Below, in pieces: positions 8,378 through 16,610 of a DNA stretch of 64,000 nucleotides; position 1 is the stretch's first letter; each line of letters starts with the position of its first letter. The DNA comes from Streptomyces fumanus (GTDB taxonomy: Bacteria > Actinomycetota > Actinomycetes > Streptomycetales > Streptomycetaceae). The notes beneath the pieces are model-generated. The model searched no databases and was not told the origin of the DNA. It worked only from the letters and a program-made list of their open reading frames with translations. The stretch is from positions 62,001 to 126,000 of the forward strand of contig NZ_BNBI01000010.1 in assembly GCF_014655295.1 (NCBI RefSeq). Direction: 5' to 3'. The position numbers were made by a program, and so were the translations under genes.

Positions 8378-9703
8378 TCAGTGCAAGGGGCGGAAGTGCC
8401 GCTGGAGGCCCCGCCACACGTCGTCGTACCCCTGTTGCCGATGGGGCGCGCCGGCGGCCTGCGGGGTCAGGATCACCGGCCAGCGGGTCTCGAACATGAA
8501 CGCCAGCCCGTCGTCGATCCGCTGCGGGCGCAGGTCGGCCGCGCTCGCCCGGTCGAAGGTCTCCCGGTCCGGGCCGTGCGCCGACATCATGGTGTGCAGC
8601 GAGCCGCCGCCCGGTACGAAGCCACCCTCCCCGGCCGTCTTCGCGTCGTACGCCCCTTCGATCAGGCCCATGTACTCGCTCATCACGTTCCGGTGGAAGT
8701 ACGGCGGCCGGAAGGTGTCCTCGCCCACCAGCCAGCGCGGCGCGAACACCACGAAGTCCACGCCAGCCAGGCCCGGGGTGTCGGACGGCGAGGTCAGCAC
8801 CGTGAAGATCGACGGGTCCGGGTGGTCGTAGGAGATCGTGCCGATGACGTTGAAGCGGCGCAGGTCGTACACGTACGGGACGTGGTTGCCGTGCCAGGCG
8901 ACGACGTCGAGGGGGGAGTGGTCGTAGGTGGCCCTCCAGAGGTTGCCGCAGTACTTGTGCGCCACCTCCACCGGACCCTCGACGTCCTCGTACGCCGCGA
9001 CCGGGGCCCGGAAGTCCCGGGGGTTGGCCAGCCCGTTGGCGCCGATCGGGCCGAGGTCGGGGAGGCGGAACGGGGCGCCGTAGTTCTCGCACACGTACCC
9101 CCGGGCCGTGCCGTCCAGCAGCTCGACGCGGAACCGCACCCCGCGCGGGACCAGCGCGATATGGCCCGGCTCGGCGTGCAGCAGCCCGAACTCGGTGCGC
9201 AGCAGCAGGCCGCCGCGCTCCGGGACGATCAGCAGCTCGCCGTCGGCGTCGCCGAAGACCCGGCGCATGTCGGCGGTGGCGTGGTACAGGTGCACGGCCA
9301 TGCCGGTGCGCTGGGCCGCGTCCCCGTTGCCGCCCAGCGTCCACAGGCCGGCCAGGAAGTCGGTGCCCTCCGGCGGCTCGGGCAGCGGGTCCCAGCGCAG
9401 CCGGTTGGGGTCGGGGACCGTCTCGGTGAACGGGGCGGTGCGGACCGTGCCGTTGCCGGTGCGGGTGAACGCCGGGTGGGCGGCCGACGGGCGGATGCGG
9501 TACAGCCACGAGCGGCGGTTCTGGGCCCTGGGCTCGGTGAACGCGGTGCCGCTCAGTTGCTCCGCGTACAGGCCGAGCGGCGCGCGCTGCGGCGAGTTGC
9601 GGCCCTCGGGCAGCGCGCCCGGCACCGCCTCCGAACTGTGTTCGTTGCCGAATCCCGACAGGTAGGACAGCCCTTCGGCGGCCTTCCGCGCGTCCCCGCT
9701 CAT
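8378..9703 (-). CDS. hmgA: Homogentisate 1,2-dioxygenase
   Basis: A 441-residue non-haem Fe(II) enzyme that opens the ring of homogentisate to maleylacetoacetate in phenylalanine/tyrosine degradation. The N-terminus YLSGFGNEHSSEAVPGALP is a family signature. Iron ligands are visible by comparison with the human enzyme: His337 and Glu343 in YFHRNVMSEYMGL, and His376 in the ending AHGPD. The ATG at 9703 is chosen over one 21 codons upstream because GAGGGAGCGAGC precedes it and MSGDARKAAEGLSY is the usual start. It leads an operon with the GntR regulator. Loss would be expected to give brown melanin-like pigment. Confidence 0.95.
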   Translation of the reverse strand: MSGDARKAAEGLSYLSGFGNEHSSEAVPGALPEGRNSPQRAPLGLYAEQLSGTAFTEPRAQNRRSWLYRIRPSAAHPAFTRTGNGTVRTAPFTETVPDPNRLRWDPLPEPPEGTDFLAGLWTLGGNGDAAQRTGMAVHLYHATADMRRVFGDADGELLIVPERGGLLLRTEFGLLHAEPGHIALVPRGVRFRVELLDGTARGYVCENYGAPFRLPDLGPIGANGLANPRDFRAPVAAYEDVEGPVEVAHKYCGNLWRATYDHSPLDVVAWHGNHVPYVYDLRRFNVIGTISYDHPDPSIFTVLTSPSDTPGLAGVDFVVFAPRWLVGEDTFRPPYFHRNVMSEYMGLIEGAYDAKTAGEGGFVPGGGSLHTMMSAHGPDRETFDRASAADLRPQRIDDGLAFMFETRWPVILTPQAAGAPHRQQGYDDVWRGLQRHFRPLH

Positions 9704-9839
9704 GCTCGCTCCCTCGCGCGCTCGATTCCTCTGCATCACCGTAGGATTGCGGTTTCCCGGGCGCAAGGGGTGCGCACGGGGTGTGTGCTTCCGACCCCGG
9801 GAGGATTCGGTGGTCGGACTCGTGTTCTAGGCTCCGGTC

Positions 9840-10397
9840 ATGACGTGGACGCGGAGACCCTTCGCCGCGCTCGCGGTCTGTGTCCTGCTGCTGACCGGAT
9901 CCGCGGGCTGCGGCTCCAGTGACGCCGGCCAGCCGGAGCGGACGGCCTCGGCCGCGCCCGCGGGCCGGCTCCTGGACGCCACCGACGAGGACGGCCGGAC
10001 CCTGCGCGAGGTCGACGCCGAGGGCGCCCCCGAGGTCGGCATCGAGGTGCAGCCCGAGGCCGACGCGAGCTGGGACGTCCGCCTCACCCTGCGCAACTTC
10101 CGCTTCTCGCCCGCCGGTACGGCCGGGCGGGCGGTGGCCGGCCGGGGGCTGGCCTACCTCTACGTCGACGGCGACCTGGTCGCCGAGCTGCGCGGCCCCG
10201 GCCACCGCCTCCCCGGCGAGCTGGTGCCGCGCGGCACCCACCACGTCACCGCCCAACTGGGCGCCGACGACGGCACCGTCTGGGCCGTCGACGGCGAGCC
10301 GGTGCGCAGCACGGCGGACATCACCGCCTCCGGACCGGACGCCGCGGCCCCGTCCCCCGGGAACGGTTCACCGGCGTCCGCCGGGAGGGCATCATGA
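9840..10397 (+). CDS. Secreted lipoprotein of unknown function
   Basis: A 185-residue protein with a type II signal peptide: MTWTRRPFA, a hydrophobic stretch, then lipobox LTGSAGC. The mature part is a single beta-rich domain (about 60-150) with PEVGIEVQPEADASWDVRLTL. It ends in a disordered Ala/Gly/Ser tail. Proteins with a similar 'metal or copper chaperone-like' beta sandwich exist, but no Met/His copper motif is seen, so no function is claimed. The stop overlaps the ATG of the TetR gene (ATGA at 10394), so the two are co-translated. Confidence 0.7.
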   Translation: MTWTRRPFAALAVCVLLLTGSAGCGSSDAGQPERTASAAPAGRLLDATDEDGRTLREVDAEGAPEVGIEVQPEADASWDVRLTLRNFRFSPAGTAGRAVAGRGLAYLYVDGDLVAELRGPGHRLPGELVPRGTHHVTAQLGADDGTVWAVDGEPVRSTADITASGPDAAAPSPGNGSPASAGRAS

Positions 10398-11017
10398 GCG
10401 GTGTGCCCCCCACCTCCCCACTGCGCCGCGCCCCCGTCCAGCGGCGCAGCGCCGAACGGCTGACCAGGATCCTCGACGCCTGCGCCCACCTCCTCGACGA
10501 GGTCGGCTACGACGGGCTGAGCACCCGCGCCGTCGCCCAGCGCGCCGAAGTGCCCATCGGCTCGGTCTACCGCTTCTTCGGCAACAAGCGGCAGATGGCC
10601 GACGCGCTGGCCCAGCGCAACCTGGAGCGGTTCGCGGAGCGCGTGACCGGGAAGCTGGGCGAGACCGGCGGCGGCGACGGCGACTGGCGCACGGCGCTGG
10701 ACGCGGTGCTCGACGAGTACCTCGCGATGAAGCGGACCGCGCCCGGCTTCTCCCTGGTCGACTTCGGCAACCAGATCCCGGTCGGCGGCCGCTCCGCCGC
10801 CCCCAACCACCGGGTCGCCGACCGCCTCACCGACCTGCTCGCCGGCCACCTCGGCCGCCGGCCCGACGACGATCTGCGCCGGGTGTTCCTGATCGCCGTG
10901 GAGACCGCCGACACCCTGGTCCAGCTCGCCTTCCGGGTCGCTCCGGAGGGCGACCCGAAGATCATCGACGAGACGCGGGGACTGCTGCGGGCGTATCTGG
11001 GGCGGGTGCTGGACTGA
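10394..11017 (+). CDS. TetR/AcrR family regulator
   Basis: A 207-residue regulator. The HTH is at about 15-70: RRSAERLTRILDACAHLLDE, then LSTRAVAQRAEVPIGSVYRFFGNKRQMADAL. The C-terminal domain, with YLAMKRTAPGFSLVDFGNQ, matches a TetR group common in Streptomyces. It is translationally coupled to the upstream lipoprotein. A TetR-type palindrome (11076-11095) lies between this gene and the molybdopterin oxidoreductase, so that enzyme is a plausible target. A nearly identical palindrome at 42322-42342 could instead mean another regulator acts on both. Confidence 0.85.
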   Translation: MSGVPPTSPLRRAPVQRRSAERLTRILDACAHLLDEVGYDGLSTRAVAQRAEVPIGSVYRFFGNKRQMADALAQRNLERFAERVTGKLGETGGGDGDWRTALDAVLDEYLAMKRTAPGFSLVDFGNQIPVGGRSAAPNHRVADRLTDLLAGHLGRRPDDDLRRVFLIAVETADTLVQLAFRVAPEGDPKIIDETRGLLRAYLGRVLD

Positions 11018-11075
11018 GGCGGCACCCCCCGCCTTGCGGGTCTGTGTGACGGGGCGTCCCACAGACCCTCCCCGA

Positions 11076-11095
11076 CATGCCTACCGGTCGGTATG
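11076..11095. promoter_or_regulatory. TetR-type operator before the molybdopterin oxidoreductase
   Basis: CATGCCTACC followed directly by GGTCGGTATG forms a 20-bp dyad with 8 of 10 pairs matched, centred 11085/11086. It lies about 61 bp upstream of the oxidoreductase start. Over 19 bp it differs by one base from the site at 42323-42341. Confidence 0.6.
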
Positions 11096-11156
11096 CTCGC
11101 TGCCACGTTCGACGCTCCACGCTCCCCGCCGCCGCCCCGCCCACCGGGAGGACCCC

Positions 11157-13388
11157 GTGTCCCGCACCGCCCTGCGCATCTGCCCCCTGTGCGAGGCCAC
11201 CTGTGGCCTGACCCTGACCCTCGACGGCAGCCGGGTGACCGCCGCCCGCGGTGACGCCGACGACGTGTTCAGCCGGGGGTTCATCTGCCCCAAGGGCGCC
11301 TCCTTCGGCGCCCTCGACGCCGACCCCGACCGGCTCCGCACCCCCCTGGTACGCCGCGACGGCGCCCTGCGGGAGGCCAGTTGGGAGGAGGCGTTCGACG
11401 CGGTCGCCGCGGGTGTCCGGCGGGTCGCCGAGCGGTACGGTCCCCATGCCGTCGGCGTCGTCCTCGGCAACCCCAACGTGCACACCATGGCCGGCGGCCT
11501 CTACCCGCCCCTCCTGATCGGCGGCCTCGGCACCCGCAGCGTCTTCACCGCCTCCACCCTCGACCAGATGCCCAAGCACGTCTCCAGCGGGCTCCTCTTC
11601 GGCGACGCCAATGCCATCCCCGTACCGGACCTGGACCGCACCGACCACCTGCTGCTGCTCGGCGCCAACCCGCTGGAGTCCAACGGCAGCCTGTGCACCG
11701 CCCCCGACTTCCCCGGCAGGCTCAAGGCGCTACGGGCCCGCGGCGGCACCCTCACCGTCGTCGACCCGCGCCGCACCCGCACTGCCCGGCTCGCCGACCG
11801 GCACGTGCCGATCCGGCCCGGCACCGACGCGCTGCTGCTGGCGGCGCTCGCCCAGGTCCTCTTCGCGGAGGAGCTGACCGACCTCGGCGCGCTCGCCCCG
11901 CACCTCCAGGGCGTCGCCGAACTCCGCGCCGCGCTCGGCGACTTCACCCCGGAGGCGGTCGCCGCCGCCTGCGACGTACCGCCCGAGGAGATCCGCGCCC
12001 TCGCCCGTGAACTGGCCGCCGCGCCCACCGCCGCCGTCTACGGCCGCATCGGCACCTGCACCGTCCCGCACGGCACCCTGGCGAGCTGGCTGGTGGACGT
12101 CCTCAACATCCTCACCGGCAACCTCGACCGGCCCGGCGGCGCCCTCTTCCCGCAGGCCGCCACCGACCGGACCCCGCGCCCCGCCGGACCCGGGCGCGGC
12201 TTCGACCTCGGCCGCTGGCACTCCCGGGTGAGCCGGCACCCCGAGGCCAAGGGCGAACTGCCGCTGGCCGCCCTCGCCGAGGAGATCGACACCGCCACCC
12301 CCGACGGCGAACCGGTCCGCGCGCTCATCGCCGTCGCCGCCAACCCCGTGCTCTCCGCACCCGACGGCGACCGCCTCGACAAGGCCCTGGGCTCCCTCGA
12401 CTTCATGGTGAGCGTCGACCCCTACCTCAACGAGACCTCCCGCCACGCCCACGTCGTGCTGCCGCCGCCCCCGCCCGCCCAGAGCCCGCACCACGACTTC
12501 TCCTTCAACACCCTCGCCGTCCGCCACCAGGTCCGCTACACCCGCCCCGCCGTCCCCCTGGAACCCGGCAGGATGGCCGAGACCGAGATCCTCGCCCGCC
12601 TGGTCCTCGCCGCCACCGGCGGACACGGCGCCGACCCGGGCGCCGTCGACGCGATGGTCGTCGAACGGACCCTCGGCAAGGCGGTGCGCGAGCCGCACTC
12701 CCCGGTCCACGGCCGCGACCCCCGCGACCTGGCCGGCCTGCTCACCGGCGCGGACGGCCCCGAACGGCGGCTCGACATGATGCTCCGCCTCGGCCCGTAC
12801 GGCGACGGCTTCGGCGCCCGCCCCGACGGCCTGACCCTGGAGAAGCTCCTCGCCCACCCGCACGGCATCGACCTCGGCCCGCTCCGCCCCCGCCTCCCGG
12901 GACCCCTCAAGACCCGCAGCGGCAAGATCGAACTCCTGCCCGCCCCCCTCGCCGCCGACCTGCCCCGGCTCAAGCGGGCCCTGACCGACCGCCCCGCCGG
13001 ACTGGTCCTGGTCGGCCGCCGCCATCTGCGCTCCAACAACAGTTGGATGCACAACGTGCCCGCCCTCACCGGCGGCTCCAACCGCTGCACCCTGCACATC
13101 CACCCCGAGGACGCCACCCGGCTCGGCGTCCGCGACGGGGCGCCGGTGCGGGTCAAGGGCGCCGGGGGAGCGGTGACCGTCCCCGCCGAGATCACCGACG
13201 GCGTCCGGCCCGGCGTGGTCAGCCTCCCGCACGGCTGGGGCCACGACCGGCCCGGCACCCGCCTGACCCACGCCGCGACCGTGCCCGGCGCCAACGTCAA
13301 CCAGCTCCTCGACGGCACCGCGCTGGACCCGCTGTCCGGCAACGCGGTCCTCAACGGCATCCCCGTGACCGTGAGCACCCCCGCGTGA
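11157..13388 (+). CDS. Molybdopterin-dependent oxidoreductase (FdhF/NapA-like)
   Basis: A 743-residue cytoplasmic molybdoenzyme. The GTG at 11157 follows CGGGAGGA and places the [4Fe-4S] motif at the N-terminus: CPLCEATC (Cys9, 12, 16) and the fourth Cys in GFICPKG. The catalytic domain has NPNVHTMAGG and TDHLLLLGANPLESNGSL. The C-terminal molybdopterin dinucleotide-binding domain has LRSNNSWMHNVPAL and VVSLPHGWGHDRPG, a Streptomyces subgroup often labelled formate dehydrogenase or nitrate reductase-like. No twin-arginine signal is present. The substrate is unknown. A TetR-type palindrome precedes it. Confidence 0.88.
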   Translation: MSRTALRICPLCEATCGLTLTLDGSRVTAARGDADDVFSRGFICPKGASFGALDADPDRLRTPLVRRDGALREASWEEAFDAVAAGVRRVAERYGPHAVGVVLGNPNVHTMAGGLYPPLLIGGLGTRSVFTASTLDQMPKHVSSGLLFGDANAIPVPDLDRTDHLLLLGANPLESNGSLCTAPDFPGRLKALRARGGTLTVVDPRRTRTARLADRHVPIRPGTDALLLAALAQVLFAEELTDLGALAPHLQGVAELRAALGDFTPEAVAAACDVPPEEIRALARELAAAPTAAVYGRIGTCTVPHGTLASWLVDVLNILTGNLDRPGGALFPQAATDRTPRPAGPGRGFDLGRWHSRVSRHPEAKGELPLAALAEEIDTATPDGEPVRALIAVAANPVLSAPDGDRLDKALGSLDFMVSVDPYLNETSRHAHVVLPPPPPAQSPHHDFSFNTLAVRHQVRYTRPAVPLEPGRMAETEILARLVLAATGGHGADPGAVDAMVVERTLGKAVREPHSPVHGRDPRDLAGLLTGADGPERRLDMMLRLGPYGDGFGARPDGLTLEKLLAHPHGIDLGPLRPRLPGPLKTRSGKIELLPAPLAADLPRLKRALTDRPAGLVLVGRRHLRSNNSWMHNVPALTGGSNRCTLHIHPEDATRLGVRDGAPVRVKGAGGAVTVPAEITDGVRPGVVSLPHGWGHDRPGTRLTHAATVPGANVNQLLDGTALDPLSGNAVLNGIPVTVSTPA

Positions 13389-13446
13389 CCTGGAGTTTTG
13401 CGCTTATTGCTCGCACGTCGACATCTTGTTAACGCCGTCCGGGGGC

Positions 13447-13503
13447 ACCTAACGTCGTCGCACCGCCGGTCCCAGGTGGGATGTTCAAAGGCGAACGTTA
13501 GGT
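13447..13503. promoter_or_regulatory. Inverted repeat in leader of the citrate transporter
   Basis: ACCTAACGT (13447-13455) and its exact complement ACGTTAGGT (13495-13503) are separated by 39 bases. The distal arm contains the only purine-rich stretch (TTAGGT) at a proper distance from the ATG at 13512. A stem formed in mRNA would therefore cover the ribosome binding site. It could equally be a pair of operator half-sites. Confidence 0.4.
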
Positions 13504-13511
13504 ACTCACTC

Positions 13512-14945
13512 ATGCTGACCCTCCTCGGCTTCGCCATGATCGCGACCTTCCTGGTCCTGATCATGCTGAAGAAGATGTCGCCGATCGCGGCGCTCGTGCT
13601 GATCCCCGCGCTGTTCTGCGTGGCCGTCGGCAAGGGCGCCCACCTCGGCGACTACGTCATCGACGGCGTCTCCAGCCTCGCCCCCACCGCCGCGATGCTC
13701 ATGTTCGCGATCGTCTACTTCGGGGTGATGATCGACGTCGGCCTGTTCGACCCGGTCGTCCGCGCGATCCTGCGCTTCTGCAAGGCCGACCCGATGCGCA
13801 TCGTCGTCGGCACCGCGCTGCTCGCCGCGATCGTCTCCCTGGACGGCGACGGCTCCACCACGTTCATGATCACCGTGTCGGCGATGTACCCGCTCTACAA
13901 GCGGCTGAAGATGAGCATGGTCGTGCTGACCGGCGTCGCCGCCATGGCCAACGGCGTGATGAACACCCTGCCCTGGGGCGGCCCCACCGCCCGCGCGGCC
14001 ACCGCGCTCAAGGTGGACGCCACCGACATCTTCGTCCCGATGATCCCGGCCCTCGCCGCGGGCCTGCTCTTCGTCGTCGTCCTCTCCTACGTCCTCGGCC
14101 TGCGCGAACGCAGGCGGCTGGGCACGCTGACGCTGGACGCGGCGCCGGCCGGGGAGAAGGAGAGGGAGAAGGAGGCCGTGCTGGTCGGCGCGGGGGGCGC
14201 GGTCGGCGCGGGTGGCGTGGCCGGCGGGGGGAGCGGTACGGGGTCCGGCGGGGCCGGCTCCGGTGCGTCCGCCTCCGGTGCCGCCGGGGCCGACGACCAC
14301 GGACTCCAGGGCCTGGACCCCGACCGGCCCACCCTGCGGCCCAGGCTGTACTGGTTCAACGCGCTGCTCACGGTCGCCCTGCTCGCCGCCATGATCATGG
14401 AGCTGCTGCCGATCCCGGTGCTCTTCCTGATCGGCGCCGCCCTCGCGCTCACCGTCAACTTCCCCCACATGCCCGACCAGAAGGCCCGGATCGCCGCCCA
14501 CGCCGAGAACGTCCTCAACGTCTCCGGCATGGTCTTCGCCGCCGCCGTCTTCACCGGCGTCCTCACCGGCACCGGCATGGTCGACCACATGGCCGACTGG
14601 CTGGTGGGCGCGGTCCCCGAGGGCATGGGCCCGCACATGGCCCTGGTCACCGGCCTGCTCAGCCTGCCGCTCACCTACTTCATGTCCAACGACGGCTTCT
14701 ACTTCGGCGTCCTGCCCGTCCTCGCCGAGGCCGGCCAGGCCCACGGCGTCTCCACGCTGGAGATCGCCCGCGCCTCCATCGTCGGCCAGCCGCTGCACAT
14801 GTCCAGCCCGCTCGTCCCCGCCGTGTACGTCCTCGTCGGCATGGCCAAGGTCGAGTTCGGCGACCACACCCGGTTCGTCGTGAAGTGGGCGGCCCTCACC
14901 TGCCTGGTCGTCCTCGGCGCGGCCATCCTGTTCGGCATCGTCTGA
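13512..14945 (+). CDS. CitMHS-family citrate (metal-citrate:H+) transporter
   Basis: A 477-residue, roughly 12-helix membrane carrier. SLDGDGSTTFMITVSAMYPL, NGVMNTLPWGGPTARAATAL and the mirrored LTYFMSNDGFYFGVLPVLAE near the C-terminus are signatures of CitMHS/gluconate-like symporters that import citrate complexed with Mg2+ or Ca2+. Residues about 215-275 form a cytoplasmic Glu/Lys then Gly/Ala/Ser-rich linker (EKEREKEAVLVGAGGAVG and onward), longer than in typical members. The start is the ATG at 13512. The MFS gene follows after 27 bp and may be co-transcribed. Confidence 0.88.
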   Translation: MLTLLGFAMIATFLVLIMLKKMSPIAALVLIPALFCVAVGKGAHLGDYVIDGVSSLAPTAAMLMFAIVYFGVMIDVGLFDPVVRAILRFCKADPMRIVVGTALLAAIVSLDGDGSTTFMITVSAMYPLYKRLKMSMVVLTGVAAMANGVMNTLPWGGPTARAATALKVDATDIFVPMIPALAAGLLFVVVLSYVLGLRERRRLGTLTLDAAPAGEKEREKEAVLVGAGGAVGAGGVAGGGSGTGSGGAGSGASASGAAGADDHGLQGLDPDRPTLRPRLYWFNALLTVALLAAMIMELLPIPVLFLIGAALALTVNFPHMPDQKARIAAHAENVLNVSGMVFAAAVFTGVLTGTGMVDHMADWLVGAVPEGMGPHMALVTGLLSLPLTYFMSNDGFYFGVLPVLAEAGQAHGVSTLEIARASIVGQPLHMSSPLVPAVYVLVGMAKVEFGDHTRFVVKWAALTCLVVLGAAILFGIV

Positions 14946-14972
14946 CCCGTCGTACGTACCGGAGGAACGACC

Positions 14973-16190
14973 ATGGGGCCCGGTGGGAACCGCGGCTGGC
15001 TGCTCCGCCTCGTCATCGCCTTCTCCTTCGCGCAGGGGGCGGTGTCGATGGCCCGGCCCGCCGTCTCCTACCGGGCCCTCGCCCTGGGCGCGGACGAACG
15101 GGCCGTCGGTGTCATCGCGGGCGTCTACGCGCTGCTGCCGCTGTTCGCCGCCGTACCGCTGGGCCGCCGCACCGACCACGGCCGCTGCGCGCCCCTGCTG
15201 CCCGCCGGGGTGGTGCTGATCTCCGGCGGCTGCGCGCTCAGCGGCCTCGCCGGGTCGCTGGGCACGATGGCGCTGTGGAGCGGCGTGATGGGCCTCGGCC
15301 ACCTGTGCTTCGTGATCGGCGCGCAGTCGCTGGTCGCCCGCCAGTCGGCGCCCCAGGAACAGGACCGCAACTTCGGCCACTTCACCATCGGCGCCTCGCT
15401 CGGCCAGCTCCTCGGCCCGATCGCCGCGGGCGCGGTCGTCGACGGCTCGGACATGGCCCGCAGCAGCGCCCTCGCCCTGGTGGCGGCGGGCGCGGGCGGG
15501 GCGGTCGCGCTCACGTCCCTGTGGCGCATCGAACACCGTACGGCCGTCAAGGCGTCCGCCGCGCCGGGGGCCCGTGTCCCCGTCGGGCGCATCCTGCGGG
15601 CCCGGGGCGTCCCCGCCGGGATGCTGGTCAGCCTCTCCGTGCTCTCCGCGACCGACATCCTCACCGCCTACCTGCCGGTGGTCGGCGAACACCGGGGCAT
15701 CGCGCCCTCGGTGATCGGCGCCCTGCTCAGCCTGCGGGCGGCGGCCACGATCGCCTGCCGGCTGGTGCTGACGCCGCTGCTGCGCCTGCTGGGCCGCACC
15801 GCGCTGCTGGCGACCACGTGTGCGCTGGCCGCGCTGCTGTGCGCGGCCGTCGCGCTGCCGCTGCCGGTGTGGGCGCTGGCCCTGGTCCTGGCCGTACTGG
15901 GCTTCTGCCTCGGCGTCGGCCAGCCGCTGTCCATGACCACCGTCGTCCAGGCCGCCCCGCCCGAGGCCCGCTCCACCGCCCTCGCGCTGCGCCTCACCGG
16001 CAACCGCCTCGGCCAGGTCGCGGCCCCCGCGGCGGCGGGCCTGATCGCGGGCACGACCGGCCCGGCCTCCCCCTTCCTCCTCCTGGCCGCCCTCCTCCTC
16101 ACCTCCTCAGCGACCTCGCTCCGCGCACCTCGCCGTCCTCACCCCTCCCCTTCCTCGGACCCCACCCCAACCTCCAAGCCCCAGCACTGA
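14973..16190 (+). CDS. MFS transporter
   Basis: A 405-residue major facilitator with 12 predicted helices. The loop 2-3 motif is PLGRRTDHGR, and GHFTIGASLGQLLGPIAAGAVVDG lies in helix 5, as in drug/sugar efflux MFS proteins. GGAGGAACG precedes the ATG. It lies 27 bp after the CitMHS gene on the same strand. The C-terminus ends in a Pro/Ser-rich tail. Substrate unknown. The gene runs into a 420-bp non-coding repeat-rich region. Confidence 0.85.
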   Translation: MGPGGNRGWLLRLVIAFSFAQGAVSMARPAVSYRALALGADERAVGVIAGVYALLPLFAAVPLGRRTDHGRCAPLLPAGVVLISGGCALSGLAGSLGTMALWSGVMGLGHLCFVIGAQSLVARQSAPQEQDRNFGHFTIGASLGQLLGPIAAGAVVDGSDMARSSALALVAAGAGGAVALTSLWRIEHRTAVKASAAPGARVPVGRILRARGVPAGMLVSLSVLSATDILTAYLPVVGEHRGIAPSVIGALLSLRAAATIACRLVLTPLLRLLGRTALLATTCALAALLCAAVALPLPVWALALVLAVLGFCLGVGQPLSMTTVVQAAPPEARSTALALRLTGNRLGQVAAPAAAGLIAGTTGPASPFLLLAALLLTSSATSLRAPRRPHPSPSSDPTPTSKPQH

Positions 16191-16275
16191 TCCCCACCCC
16201 GCCGCGACCGGCCGCCCCCCAGCCCATCCGCGACCGGCCGCCCCCGCCCAGCCGCGGGCGGCCGCCCCCGCCCAG

Positions 16276-16330
16276 CCGCGGGCATGCGTGCCGCCTGGGG
16301 CGGCACGGGTGGGCGCGGGCGGCACCCCGC
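16276..16330. repeat. Dispersed hairpin element, copy 1
   Basis: The core is a perfect 9-3-9 stem-loop: CGTGCCGCC (16287-16295), loop TGG, GGCGGCACG (16299-16307). It is embedded in GCGGGCATGCGTGCCGCC and followed by GGTGGGCGCGG and GGCACCCCGC. A second copy with the same arms and flanks is at 43267-43322. It may be a Streptomyces REP-like element or a terminator for the upstream MFS gene. Confidence 0.65.
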
Positions 16331-16395
16331 TCCGCCGGGCTGCGCAACGCCCTGACCGGAGCCCGCCGCTCCGCCGGGCTGCGCAACGCCCTGAC
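16328..16395. repeat. Direct repeat of 29 bp, period 39
   Basis: Two identical 29-bp copies at 16328-16356 and 16367-16395, each starting CGCTCCGCCGGGC and ending AACGCCCTGAC, are separated by 10 bp. No ORF with a ribosome binding site covers them. Confidence 0.75.
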
Positions 16396-16610
16396 GGCAC
16401 CGTGTCAACGCCGAGCCGCGCAACACGCCCCGCACAAACCCCCACAGAACAACCACGCCCCCCACCCCACGCTCCGAACCCCCCACCCGATCCCGCCCCA
16501 CGTCTTCCCCACCCGCGCACAATCCGTTAACTTCCGTCACCCACACGCCGCCCCGTACAGCACCACCCCGCACGAGGCGAGCACCAGCGTGAGCCTTCGG
16601 GGGCACCCTC

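Larger units (their letters stand above)
16191..16610. other. Non-coding, C-rich repeat-containing spacer
   Basis: A strongly strand-biased (C-rich on plus) spacer between the MFS and ABC ATPase genes. It holds a CCGCCCCCGCCCAGCCGCGGG direct repeat, a 9-bp-stem hairpin element and a 29-bp direct repeat (listed separately). The last part (about 16500-16600) is less skewed and presumably carries the promoter of the next gene. Confidence 0.6.

Noticed and set aside
7914..10256. A 780-codon minus-strand frame across hmgA and neighbours
   Set aside because: It overlaps hmgA and the GntR gene in another frame, with no domains and a composition typical of shadow frames.
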